34,088 bases of DNA from Planctomycetota bacterium (GTDB taxonomy: Bacteria > Planctomycetota > Phycisphaerae > Sedimentisphaerales > Anaerobacaceae), in contig DUZJ01000034.1 of NCBI GenBank assembly GCA_013349615.1, positions 1 through 34,088 on the forward strand, written 5' to 3'. Within the stretch, counting starts at the first letter, position 1. Every line of letters begins with the position of its first letter. The position numbers and the translations under genes are program-made. Positions 25,757-33,234 of the stretch are shown one piece after another. Below the pieces are notes generated by a model. The model was not told the DNA's origin. It made no database searches and was given only the letters and a program-made list of their open reading frames with translations.

Positions 25757-25934
25757 TGTCAACTCCGGTTCTAAAGATTAATACTGAGCTAATTCGGGTC
25801 TGCAATTATACATAAAGTCGCGGCAGATGTAAAAGTTTTCCTTCAAGCTGTGCAAAAGCCATTGCGGATTTTGCTTGCGGTGGGTAAATTAGGGCCTCTA
25901 TTTAAGAACAGCAGGCTTTTTGTTGTGAATAAAA

Positions 25935-26753
25935 ATGATGACTATACATCAGCAGACAACGAAAAAGATTCTTTTGTTGCTGGCCTTGGCGGTTCCGGCG
26001 GCTTGTTGGGGCTGCCGGAGTACCCGTGGCCCAGCTCAGCCGCTCATCGGAATTACGAGTGTTTATAAGGTTGATAAGAAAAGCGGCTCGACTTCCACTT
26101 CGGTAAATTTCGCTTACGTAAAAGCGGTGGCCGAGAACGGCGGCGTCCCACTGGTCCTGCCGACAATCTCCGGCGAAGAGATTTTGCAGCGGTATGTGGA
26201 TGAGTTGGACGGTTTGGTACTGGTAGGTGGTGCGGATATCCCGCCTTCGGCCTATGGCCAGAAGCCCCAGAAAACAGTCAAAGTGATGCCTACCCAGCGG
26301 TACAATTTTGACCGGAAGCTGATTTCATTGTGGTGGGCCCGCGGCAAACCCATCCTGGGGGTCTGCCTGGGGATGCAGTTTACAAATGTGGTTGCAGGCG
26401 GCACGCTTATCCAGGACATTCCTTCGCAAGTAGGTACGAAAGTAGTGCATCGCGGGAATAATGTGTACCATTGGGTCGAGATTGAGCAGGACAGTTTCTT
26501 AGCAACAATTCTCGGCACCGGCAGGGTATATGTTTACTCGAACCATCACCAGGCGGTCAAGGACGTGGGCAAGGGCTTGAGAATCGTCGCCCGCAGTGAC
26601 GACGACGTTGTTGAGGCCCTCGAACGCACCGATGGCAGGTTTGGCTTGTTTGTCCAGTGGCATCCGGAGGCGGGCAGCGACGTCCGGCAGCGAAATGCAA
26701 TCTACGGCGCGTTGGTTCGAGCGGCCGCTGCACGAAATAAGAATTCTCCATAA
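25935..26753 (+). CDS. Class I glutamine amidotransferase-like hydrolase (peptidase C26, PuuD-like)
   Basis: Protein of 272 residues. The catalytic triad is visible: Cys144 in GVCLGMQ, and His243 and Glu245 in QWHPEAG. SNHHQ (202-206) is a family motif seen in gamma-glutamyl-GABA hydrolases. Unlike cytoplasmic PuuD it begins with a hydrophobic signal-like segment containing Cys24 and Cys27 (LLLLALAVPAACWGC), so it is probably exported, possibly as a lipoprotein, though the lipobox is imperfect. A periplasmic role in cleaving gamma-glutamyl amides is possible. No polyamine-catabolism genes are adjacent. The ribosome site is weak. Confidence 0.88.
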   Translation: MMTIHQQTTKKILLLLALAVPAACWGCRSTRGPAQPLIGITSVYKVDKKSGSTSTSVNFAYVKAVAENGGVPLVLPTISGEEILQRYVDELDGLVLVGGADIPPSAYGQKPQKTVKVMPTQRYNFDRKLISLWWARGKPILGVCLGMQFTNVVAGGTLIQDIPSQVGTKVVHRGNNVYHWVEIEQDSFLATILGTGRVYVYSNHHQAVKDVGKGLRIVARSDDDVVEALERTDGRFGLFVQWHPEAGSDVRQRNAIYGALVRAAAARNKNSP

Positions 26754-26778
26754 CATAAAAAGGATGCGTAAAACGCAA

Positions 26779-27759
26779 ATGAAGATTGTTGAAGCAGGCA
26801 CAGAAGCAGAATTGGCTAAAGTACAAAAAGGCTCGGTGCTGACCATCGGAAATTTCGATGGTGTCCACATCGGCCATCAGGAGATTTTAGCTGCCGCCAA
26901 ACAAACCGCAACGAAGGAGTCAGCGGAACTTATAGTAATGACTTTTGAGCCGCACCCGCTGGCTGTCTTACATCCGCACCAAAAGCCCGGCATTTTAACA
27001 TCCCTCGCGTTGAAAAAGCATCTTCTTACCGAAGCTGGCGTTGATTGCCTTTACATAGTAAAGAGCACCCAACAGCTTTTAAGCCTCTCGCCTGATGATT
27101 TTGTGGAGCAGTTCATTGTCGAAAATATTCAGCCTAACATAGTGGTTGAGGGTGAGAGTTTTAACTTCGGCTCCGGCCGAGGCGGCAGTATCCGTACACT
27201 GCAGGAATTGGGACCCGGGAAGGGCTTTGAGGTTATGGTGGTCGAAGCAAAGGAGGTCAGGCTCTCAACCGGTCAAACAATCAAAGTCTCAAGCACGCTC
27301 ATTCGCGAAATGCTCAAAGACGGCAGAGTGACCGACGCCGCCCTTGCACTAATCAGAGCTTATCGGCTGCTCGGCCGGCTCATTCCCGGACGGGGCAAAG
27401 GAAAACAATTAGGCTTTCCGACAACAAATATGGAACCAGACCAGCAGCTCATCCCCGCCGAGGGTGTCTATGCCGGCTTCGTGGAAATCGGCGATACCGC
27501 TGAGCAACTCTGCGAAACGCACGATAAATTGCCCGCCGCCGTGAGTATCGGCAGGTCAGAGACCCTTGGCAGCGATAATCCGCTGGCGGTAGAGGCACAC
27601 ATATTAGTTGATGATGTCGGCGATTTACACGGCAGGTGGCTTGCTGTGGACTTCATCCAGCGAATCCGCGAGCAAAGAAAATTCGATAGTGAAAAAGACC
27701 TCGCCGCTCAAATCGCAAAAGACTGCAAAAAGGCAAAAGAAATTTTAGGAATGAATTAA
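26779..27759 (+). CDS. ribF: Bifunctional riboflavin kinase/FAD synthetase
   Basis: Phosphorylates riboflavin to FMN, then adenylates FMN to FAD. From ATG 26779 the protein has 326 residues. GNFDGVHIGHQEIL (24-37) is the nucleotidyltransferase HIGH-type motif. VSSTLIREMLKDG marks the second adenylation motif. LGRLIPGRGKGKQLGFPTTNM (about 198-218) is the riboflavin kinase GxxxGF-PTxN region. An upstream ATG at 26764 is possible but the AAGG there directly abuts it. The tail is KDLAAQIAKDCKKAKEILGMN. A diverged second copy of this tail lies downstream at 28051-28131, behind a small gene. Confidence 0.95.
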   Translation: MKIVEAGTEAELAKVQKGSVLTIGNFDGVHIGHQEILAAAKQTATKESAELIVMTFEPHPLAVLHPHQKPGILTSLALKKHLLTEAGVDCLYIVKSTQQLLSLSPDDFVEQFIVENIQPNIVVEGESFNFGSGRGGSIRTLQELGPGKGFEVMVVEAKEVRLSTGQTIKVSSTLIREMLKDGRVTDAALALIRAYRLLGRLIPGRGKGKQLGFPTTNMEPDQQLIPAEGVYAGFVEIGDTAEQLCETHDKLPAAVSIGRSETLGSDNPLAVEAHILVDDVGDLHGRWLAVDFIQRIREQRKFDSEKDLAAQIAKDCKKAKEILGMN

Positions 27760-27774
27760 TTATACGGGAATTCC

Positions 27775-27801
27775 TTGATAATAATTGCCGAGAGGTATAA
27801 T
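27775..27801 (+). promoter_or_regulatory. Putative promoter of the 81-residue gene
   Basis: TTGATA at 27775-27780, a short 15-nt spacer, and a perfect TATAAT at 27796-27801. Only 8 nt separate the -10 box from the ATG at 27810, so the message would have almost no leader. The spacer is 2 nt under the usual 17. Confidence 0.45.
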
Positions 27802-27809
27802 TACTGGGT

Positions 27810-28055
27810 ATGGGTATTAAAGATACAACTAAACAAGCCAATCAGGTATTGGTGGAGATATACAGGGGGATGTCCAGCTTATCCAAAGGCGACTTGATTT
27901 TTGATGCTTACAGGACCGGAAGAGAACTGGCCATGGCCGGATTAAGAGAATCCCACCCGGATGCTACTGAAAAACAAATCTGGCATCTTTGGGCAAAGCA
28001 GCACCTCGGAGAAAAGCTGTTTAAAGAAGTTTATGGAGAAGTGCCTGATAAATAG
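27810..28055 (+). CDS. Small conserved-looking protein, function unknown
   Basis: Protein of 81 residues, probably helical and cytoplasmic. The C-terminal half, with LRESHPDATEKQIWHLWAKQ and then LGEKLFKEVYG, resembles a family of small bacterial proteins with HPdA...LG..L...vYG patterns that I recall only as hypothetical. The ATG has no Shine-Dalgarno site at the right distance (GAGG lies 14 nt away). Instead a perfect TATAAT ends 8 nt upstream, suggesting its own near-leaderless transcript. It sits between the true ribF end and a second, diverged ribF end whose first bases overlap its stop codon. Confidence 0.7.
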   Translation: MGIKDTTKQANQVLVEIYRGMSSLSKGDLIFDAYRTGRELAMAGLRESHPDATEKQIWHLWAKQHLGEKLFKEVYGEVPDK

Positions 28056-28131
28056 TCCGGAAGAACTTCCCGCCCAAATTGCTAAAGCCTGCGAAAAGGC
28101 AAAAGAAATTTTAGCCGAAGGGCCTCAATAA
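28051..28131 (+). pseudogene. Remnant: diverged duplicate of the ribF 3' end
   Basis: The frame from 28051 reads NSPEELPAQIAKACEKAKEI, then LAEGPQ and a stop at 28129-28131. It parallels the RibF tail, which reads DSEKDLAAQIAKDCKKAKEI from 27685. Over 63 aligned bases I count 50 identical (about 79%), and many differences are at third positions. There is no start codon or ribosome site, so it is a fragment rather than a gene. It starts inside the last codons of the 81-residue gene. I see no similarity upstream of the junction. Confidence 0.8.
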
Positions 28132-28169
28132 TGGTTGTTGCAGGATAAAAATATAGACGGGAGTTTATG

Positions 28170-28724
28170 ATGTCAAAGAAGGTATTGGTTGCAATCGCGG
28201 ACGGCACTGAAGAACTGGAGGCCGTAACAATCATTGATGTCCTGAGAAGGGCCGAAGCCGACGTTACCGTTGCCTCTGTGGGCGCTCAGCAGGTTACCGC
28301 CAGCCGGGGCGTAAATCTTGTAGCCGACACTGTTATTTCAGATTGCGTTGGCAATATTTACGATTTAATTGTGCTGCCGGGCGGTATGCCGGGGGCCGAG
28401 CATTTGAGGGACAGCAGCGAGCTTACAGGAATGCTAAAAGACCAGGCCGCCTCCGGCCGGCTTTACGCTGCTATCTGTGCCTCACCGGCTGTTGTCTTAA
28501 AACCTCACAGCCTTTTGGAAAATAAAAAAGCCACCTGTTATCCTTCCTTGATTTCAGAGCTGGACAACGCCGAGCAGGCAAAAGTCGTCGTTGATGGCAA
28601 CTGTATCACCAGCCAGGGCCCCGCCACAGCGTTGGAATTTTCGCTAAAATTAGTCGAACTGCTGTTCGGCAAAGAAAAATCACAAGAAGTTGCTAAAGCT
28701 ATGCTGGTGTTCCCACTTTCGTGA
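28170..28724 (+). CDS. DJ-1/PfpI (ThiJ/YajL) family protein
   Basis: Protein of 184 residues. The second ATG (28170) is preferred because GGGAG at 28159-28163 lies 6 nt upstream; ATG 28167 would be too close. The family's nucleophile is Cys103 in AAICASPAVVL with the supporting acid near Glu15/16 in DGTEELEAVT. DLIVLPGGMPGAEHLR and TSQGPATALEFSLKLVE are typical of the YajL/DJ-1 branch. These cytoplasmic proteins are linked to oxidative and carbonyl stress, with glyoxalase or deglycase activities proposed. The gap after the ribF-tail remnant is only 38 bp. Confidence 0.93.
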   Translation: MSKKVLVAIADGTEELEAVTIIDVLRRAEADVTVASVGAQQVTASRGVNLVADTVISDCVGNIYDLIVLPGGMPGAEHLRDSSELTGMLKDQAASGRLYAAICASPAVVLKPHSLLENKKATCYPSLISELDNAEQAKVVVDGNCITSQGPATALEFSLKLVELLFGKEKSQEVAKAMLVFPLS

Positions 28725-28760
28725 GAATAATTTTGTTGATTATTTTAGGTGAAAATCGGC

Positions 28761-28789
28761 TTGACAAATGTATATAATCATTATATACT
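28761..28789 (+). promoter_or_regulatory. Toxin-antitoxin promoter with internal palindromic operator
   Basis: TTGACA at 28761-28766, 17-nt spacer, TATACT at 28784-28789. A perfect inverted repeat fills the spacer and the -10 box at 28770-28788: arms GTATATAAT and ATTATATAC around one central base. A repressor bound here would block RNA polymerase. The ATG at 28799 is 9 nt after the -10 box, so the mRNA should have almost no leader. Confidence 0.7.
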
Positions 28790-28798
28790 TATATTAAC

Positions 28799-29101
28799 AT
28801 GGACGATATAGAAAGAATATTGGGCTGCACCGGATTTCAGTGGGACAAGAACAATATTGAGAAGAACTGGCTAAAGCACAAAGTAAGTCCTGTCGAATGC
28901 GAGCAGATATTTTTTAATAAGGCCCTGGTCGATGAGGACCCGAAACATTCTCAACGCGAGAAAAGATACTACGTTCTTGGGCTGACAGATGACAAAAGGC
29001 TGCTTTTTGTCTCTTTCACGATTCGAGGGGACCTGATACGTGTTATCTCAGCCAGGGACATGAGTAAAAAAGAAAGGAAAATCTATGAAGAACAAACGTA
29101 A
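28799..29101 (+). CDS. brnT: BrnT-family toxin (ribonuclease)
   Basis: Protein of 100 residues with the full BrnT pattern: FQWDKNNIEKNWLKHKVS near residue 14, VECEQIFFN, a middle RYYVLGLTDDKRLLFVSFTIRGD and the end IRVISARDMSKKERKIYEE. BrnT toxins are RelE-like ribonucleases that stop translation until neutralised by a partner antitoxin. The gene has no Shine-Dalgarno site and starts just after its predicted promoter. Its end overlaps the next gene by 17 bp, the usual toxin-first order for brnTA. Confidence 0.93.
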   Translation: MDDIERILGCTGFQWDKNNIEKNWLKHKVSPVECEQIFFNKALVDEDPKHSQREKRYYVLGLTDDKRLLFVSFTIRGDLIRVISARDMSKKERKIYEEQT

Positions 29102-29372
29102 GCGCATACCTAAGTTCAAGAATGAAGACCAGGAGCGTGAATTCTGGAGCAAGCACGATTCGACGGATTATTTGGACTGGAAAACAGCTAAAAGAGTTAC
29201 ACTGCCTAATTTAAAGCCTTCGGTCAAGACAATTTCAATTAGACTGCCGCAGATGATGCTGGAGGAACTCAAGCTGCTTGCTAACAAAAGGGACGTACCC
29301 TATCAATCCCTCTTGAAGATGTTTTTAGCTGAGCGGATAGAAGCCGAACTCGAGCATTCAACGAGGCCCTGA
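29085..29372 (+). CDS. CopG/BrnA-type antitoxin
   Basis: Protein of 95 residues. The N-terminal part (FKNEDQEREFWSKHDSTDYLDW) is a motif shared by CopG-type antitoxins. The C-terminal part, KTISIRLPQMMLEELKLLANKRDVPYQSLLKMFL, is a ribbon-helix-helix DNA-binding domain. AAGGA precedes the ATG, which lies within the end of brnT. It should bind BrnT and repress the promoter upstream, most likely at the palindrome at 28770-28788. This regulation is known for brnTA and inferred here. Confidence 0.9.
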   Translation: MKNKRKRIPKFKNEDQEREFWSKHDSTDYLDWKTAKRVTLPNLKPSVKTISIRLPQMMLEELKLLANKRDVPYQSLLKMFLAERIEAELEHSTRP

Positions 29373-29434
29373 GAACTGCGTATCTATTGTATGCCGGTCC
29401 GCAAACTAAAAATACATAAATAAAAAGGATTAGA

Positions 29435-30451
29435 ATGGTAAGCAGCGACGATTTTCAAAAAGCGGTTGACTTAATTAACAAATCAGGCAGTATTTTGATA
29501 ACGACACATATTCGTCCGGACGGCGATGCGTGCGGCTGTATGGCGGCGATGGGTGATGTCCTTACAGCCCTCGGTAAAAAGGTAAAGCTGCTCTTGCTCT
29601 CGCCGGTGTCCGAATGGTATGAGTTTCTCTTTCCTGAAAAGCCCCCTGTCCTCGGTGCCGACGTCAGCCTCGAACAGCTAATACAGGGCCGGTTCGCTGG
29701 CCCTGATTTGGTTATAATTGTAGATACCAACAGCTACAGCCAACTGCCTGAATTCGACAAATATCTGAAGCAGGCCGACAGGCCCATCCTCGTAATCGAC
29801 CACCACGTAACCGCCGACGGACTTGGCGATGTCGAGCTTGTTGAGCAGGATGCTGCGGCCACGGCCCTGGTCGTTCTTGACTTCCTCAAATACGCCGACT
29901 GGCCCGTTACCGAAAAGATTGCTGAATCGCTCTTTGTCGCTGCGGCCACTGACACCGGCTGGTTTCAGTTCAACAATACCGACACCGCTGTCTTCAGGAG
30001 CTGTGCCGAGCTGACTGACGCCGGTGCAAATCCTGCAGAAATATATTACAATTTGTACCAGAATTTCTCGTACCCGCGGTTCAAGCTGATGACGGCGATG
30101 TTCAACACGCTTGAACTGTATCTTGACGGTCGTTTCGCGATGCAGCACATTTTGCTCTCAGATTTCGAACAGGCCGGCGCCGCACACAAAGACACGGAGA
30201 ATCTAATCGACGAATGTCGGCGGATTCGCACCGTTGAGGCGTCGGCTTTATTAGTGGAATTGGAGGATGGCCGGCTCAGATGCTCCTTGAGAAGCAGGGG
30301 GGCCGTCGATGTCGGCAAAATCGCCGAGGGCTTCGGAGGCGGAGGCCACAAAATGGCTGCCGGCGCAATCGTTGATGGGCCTTTAGAAAAGGTAAAAGAA
30401 CGTATTTTGGCCGAAATAACTCGGCAATTTCAACAGTTGGATAGCCGATGA
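29435..30451 (+). CDS. DHH/DHHA1 phosphoesterase, NrnA-like
   Basis: Protein of 338 residues, the family's usual size. THIRPDGDACG (24-34) supplies metal ligands. DHH is at 122-124 in VIDHHVTADG. The DHHA1 domain ends with the GGGGHKMAAGA motif. NrnA enzymes degrade 2-4-nt RNA and 3'-phosphoadenosine 5'-phosphate (pAp); c-di-AMP or pGpG activity also occurs in the family. AAGGAT precedes the ATG. No link to the toxin-antitoxin pair 62 bp upstream is evident. Its stop is 3 bp from the convergent membrane-protein gene. Confidence 0.94.
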   Translation: MVSSDDFQKAVDLINKSGSILITTHIRPDGDACGCMAAMGDVLTALGKKVKLLLLSPVSEWYEFLFPEKPPVLGADVSLEQLIQGRFAGPDLVIIVDTNSYSQLPEFDKYLKQADRPILVIDHHVTADGLGDVELVEQDAAATALVVLDFLKYADWPVTEKIAESLFVAAATDTGWFQFNNTDTAVFRSCAELTDAGANPAEIYYNLYQNFSYPRFKLMTAMFNTLELYLDGRFAMQHILLSDFEQAGAAHKDTENLIDECRRIRTVEASALLVELEDGRLRCSLRSRGAVDVGKIAEGFGGGGHKMAAGAIVDGPLEKVKERILAEITRQFQQLDSR

Positions 30452-30454
30452 TTG

Positions 30455-31048
30455 TTATTCGGGCGGACAATAACGGGCGCGCTCGCCGTTTTTATTTGGA
30501 AGCAATACTTCGTTCAAGATGTCCCGTGCTTCTTTGCTGCTGCCGGAAATCCATTGCTCGTCCTCAACTCTGCGAATAAGTTTTCCCTGTCCCCAGCTTT
30601 GAGCGCTATCGGTTTTCGTTTTGCCGGAGATATCTATTGTTGCATTTGGGTCCGTGGTTTCCAGAAAGCCGATAAATCGCTCGGACTCATTTGGCTCGTA
30701 TGCGTAAGTAAATACGTGAGCTATGACTCCGGCCGGTCTCCCATCGGCGAGTGGGCCCGAGGGCGCTTTGATAGGGGGTTTTAAATCCCTTTTTGCGACA
30801 AAAAGTTTGCCGGTATTAAGGTCGTAGAACCATGCCTTCTTAAACTCTTTAATCTTCGGGGCCGAAGGACCTGACCGCAGGCCAATGACAACTACGAGCA
30901 GGACAACTAAGGTAACGCCTGTTATTGCGATGATTATCCACGGGTCCTGCTCATTTACCCACCTCCGTAAGGCCAATAGCTTTTCAGCCACGCGCTCCCA
31001 GCGCTCTCGAATTTCATAGCGAAGCCAGTCAGGCAGCCTAAAAGACAT
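30455..31048 (-). CDS. Single-pass membrane protein, function unknown
   Basis: Protein of 197 residues. A basic, amphipathic N-terminus (1-35) precedes one membrane helix, IIIAITGVTLVVLLVVVIGL. The C-terminal part is soluble and contains KKAWFYDLNTGKLFVAKRDLKPPI and a region with GRPAGVIAHVFTYAYEPNESERFIGFLETTDP. It is probably anchored with the soluble domain outside. I know this type only as planctomycete hypothetical proteins. GGAG lies 9 nt before the ATG. It follows the pilin-like gene by 69 bp and may be co-transcribed. Confidence 0.75.
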   Translation of the reverse strand: MSFRLPDWLRYEIRERWERVAEKLLALRRWVNEQDPWIIIAITGVTLVVLLVVVIGLRSGPSAPKIKEFKKAWFYDLNTGKLFVAKRDLKPPIKAPSGPLADGRPAGVIAHVFTYAYEPNESERFIGFLETTDPNATIDISGKTKTDSAQSWGQGKLIRRVEDEQWISGSSKEARDILNEVLLPNKNGERARYCPPE

Positions 31049-31117
31049 CTGAGTACTCTCCGGCAGTTCTGCGCCGATACGAATCTCTTATACGCAGAGA
31101 CAATTCCAGGTCAGGCC

Positions 31118-31921
31118 CTATTGGCCAATGCCTCTGAGCAATCTAACCATACGCTGAAGGTCACGGTTGCCAGCCGATGCATCTTCTGGGTCTATCCCCC
31201 AGTTTGCCAATTTGGCGGTCCGCTGGTCTTTCCACTTCCAGTATTCACCGTGAAGGTCTGCAAAGGACAGGTTGCAGCCATCGCCGTGCCTTGCTGTTAT
31301 ATTCCGACTATCGCTGAGGAACCACTGTGGCGGTACGGCATCTATTTGCACCACCGGGCAGAAGGAGCCCTCTATCCATCCCATCCGGCTGCTTGCGTCG
31401 ATAAGAACCATCTTTCTTGCGTTTCGTGTAATCTGACCTAATGTCTTGTACGCCTTTATATTGTCGTGTTCGCAGTTGCACGTTTTTCCGTTCATCGTTC
31501 GCGAGATAGAATAGCTCCGCAGAAGGTCGCTTCCGTCGCTCTTGCAGTTATACAGGTCGGAGCTCCGCCCAACATAAGGCCACCACAGCACACCGTTTTT
31601 CAGAGCGTCTTCAGTACCGCCCACATTATTGCCTGGTATCAAGGGTCCGTCGGCCACCCAGTTGTACCCGGGGTCGTTCCACTCGGTGTCCGCTGAACAG
31701 AGATGGTCGTCATTGTCCGTAGCATACATATACCACGCTAACGTAAGCTGCCTGATGTTTGAGCTGCAGACCGTACGCTGGCCCATTTCTCTCGCCCGGT
31801 TCAGCGATGGAAGAAGCATAGACATAAGCGTGGCCATGATGGATATCGTAACAAGGAGCTCAATCAACGTAAAACCGCTCCGCCCAGTCTGCCGGACTGT
31901 ATTTTTTTGCTGTTTGCTCAT
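31118..31921 (-). CDS. Pilin-like protein with type II secretion N-terminal motif
   Basis: Protein of 267 residues. ATG 31921, preceded by GGTGAG, is preferred over GTG 31930. The cleavage signature is GFTLIELLVTISIMATLMSM with Glu at mature position 5. The body has a Cys pair region (GKTCNCEHDNIKAYKT) and the pseudopilin end ARHGDGCNLSFADLHGEYWKW, similar to the H-x-D-G pattern of planctomycete pilin-like proteins. It resembles the protein at 6060-6854 in design but not closely in sequence. No secretion machinery is nearby. Confidence 0.88.
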   Translation of the reverse strand: MSKQQKNTVRQTGRSGFTLIELLVTISIMATLMSMLLPSLNRAREMGQRTVCSSNIRQLTLAWYMYATDNDDHLCSADTEWNDPGYNWVADGPLIPGNNVGGTEDALKNGVLWWPYVGRSSDLYNCKSDGSDLLRSYSISRTMNGKTCNCEHDNIKAYKTLGQITRNARKMVLIDASSRMGWIEGSFCPVVQIDAVPPQWFLSDSRNITARHGDGCNLSFADLHGEYWKWKDQRTAKLANWGIDPEDASAGNRDLQRMVRLLRGIGQ

Positions 31922-31985
31922 TTGTCTCACCCCATTTTTTCAAAGAGTGAAATGGTTATCAAACAACCTATTTTGCACATTATTT

Positions 31986-32014
31986 ATTATACATTTTATC
32001 TCATCTTTAATCAA
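31986..32014 (-). promoter_or_regulatory. Putative promoter of the pilin-like/membrane-protein pair
   Basis: On the minus strand TTGATT (32014-32009), 17-nt spacer, and a perfect TATAAT (31991-31986). A start near 31979 gives a leader of about 58 nt with a ribosome site before ATG 31921. Confidence 0.55.
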
Positions 32015-32115
32015 CACAAATTTGCCTTCAGGATTGATTTGTACATTGTTTGCCCCCCGGATTTTACCCACCGCGTTGCTTATCCCCCCGCCGGCACGGC
32101 GACGCAAGATGAAAT

Positions 32116-32157
32116 TGTCATCCTGAGCGCAGTAGGGGCGGGCCCATGTGCCTGCCC
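32116..32157. repeat. Fragments of dispersed palindromic repeats
   Basis: TGTCATCCTGAGCGCAG at 32116-32132 matches the outer arm of the repeat at 12602-12628 at 16 of 17 positions. It runs straight into a second palindrome, GGGCGGGC (32136-32143) and GCCTGCCC (32150-32157), which resembles another common intergenic repeat. No second arm of the first type is present, so this is a truncated copy. Confidence 0.5.
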
Positions 32158-32167
32158 TGAGTTCTAC

Positions 32168-33181
32168 TCACCGGACGGGCGGAGTTAATAACAAATCCTC
32201 GATCACCGCGGCCAGCTCCGTCTGTGGCATTTTATAAACCAGATAGGCATGGTTTGAAGCGGGGCCTGGGACCCATTGATTGCTTCCGTCTTTTTGGCCC
32301 ACACATTTACCCTCCGAGACGGCGGTGAAATAATCCGATAGACCGCGGACGGCATACAATACCGCAATTAGGTCCCAACTTGATCTCTCGGACACCTTGT
32401 GCCCTTTAAAGAAATTTCGATAAAACGCCGGCACCGGATTATCCTTCGGTCCCTGGGCCACTAACCGAGCGCCGGTCATCACATCTTTGCCCAAACCTGT
32501 GAACATGACCTTACCGGGCCAGTCGCTGATGACCTTGTGTGCGGCCGCTCCGTCCATGCGAAAATTATATTCGCCTTCGTTTTTTGGTGAATTTGGCCAT
32601 CTGCCGCCCATAGAGACCAACTCTTTGACCTTTGCCTTAACCATTTGTTTTCCGGTAAGTGGGCTGTACTGATCCGGTTTGCTGTTGAGCAGGTCGGCCA
32701 TGTTTGTAAGCCAGCCCACGACCACGATAGTCACACTTTTGTTAGGCTGGGCGGCCAGAATCTTGCGATACAGGGCAACGGCATCCGGAGCGTCATCACT
32801 GACAGTTAAATCATGGGGGTAGTCGGGGACACTGTCGTGGTACCATTTTTCGGGATTGGGACCAGTTTTCGAAGAGCCAATAGGTATATCCTCGCGACCA
32901 TAATAGGTATTGATTACATCGATGGCCGGTGCACACCAGCGATTTTGATTAGCGCTCATAGTCGCTATTATTTTAGCCTCGCCCCGATCGGCCATAATGT
33001 GAAGTATCGCTAATGCCCCCGCGTCATCCACATCGGTACCAATATCGGTGTCAAAAATAATTGGAGCCGCTTGCCTGGAATCCAGAGGTCGGCCACTCCT
33101 GCATCCGGTAAGTGATATCCCAACTAAGCCGGCTACAACCACTCTTGAAATTAACCACAAATACCTGGGCCGAATAGTCAT
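32168..33181 (-). CDS. Nucleoside-hydrolase-like lipoprotein
   Basis: Protein of 337 residues. The N-terminus is a lipoprotein signal with lipobox LTGC (Cys27), so it should be attached to a membrane outside the cytoplasm. FDTDIGTDVDDAGALAIL (43-60) is the Asp-rich calcium site of inosine/uridine-preferring nucleoside hydrolases, in the DTDxGTDVDDA variant often found in exported family members. NKSVTIVVVGWLTNMADLL and EYNFRMDGAAAHKVI also match. AGGAG lies 9 nt before the ATG. It may cleave ribosyl compounds outside the cytoplasm or act on another sugar; the substrate is uncertain. It follows the glycoside hydrolase remnant by 53 bp. Confidence 0.9.
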   Translation of the reverse strand: MTIRPRYLWLISRVVVAGLVGISLTGCRSGRPLDSRQAAPIIFDTDIGTDVDDAGALAILHIMADRGEAKIIATMSANQNRWCAPAIDVINTYYGREDIPIGSSKTGPNPEKWYHDSVPDYPHDLTVSDDAPDAVALYRKILAAQPNKSVTIVVVGWLTNMADLLNSKPDQYSPLTGKQMVKAKVKELVSMGGRWPNSPKNEGEYNFRMDGAAAHKVISDWPGKVMFTGLGKDVMTGARLVAQGPKDNPVPAFYRNFFKGHKVSERSSWDLIAVLYAVRGLSDYFTAVSEGKCVGQKDGSNQWVPGPASNHAYLVYKMPQTELAAVIEDLLLTPPVR

Positions 33182-33234
33182 AATACGATCTCCTTATTTC
33201 ACATAATAAGAGTGCATCGGTTACTTTTAAAATA

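Larger units (their letters stand above)
31931..32167. other. Intergenic region with promoter and repeat fragments
   Basis: This 237-bp stretch has the leftward promoter for the pilin-like gene and, toward 32116-32157, two short repeat-like pieces. No gene is supported. Confidence 0.5.
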
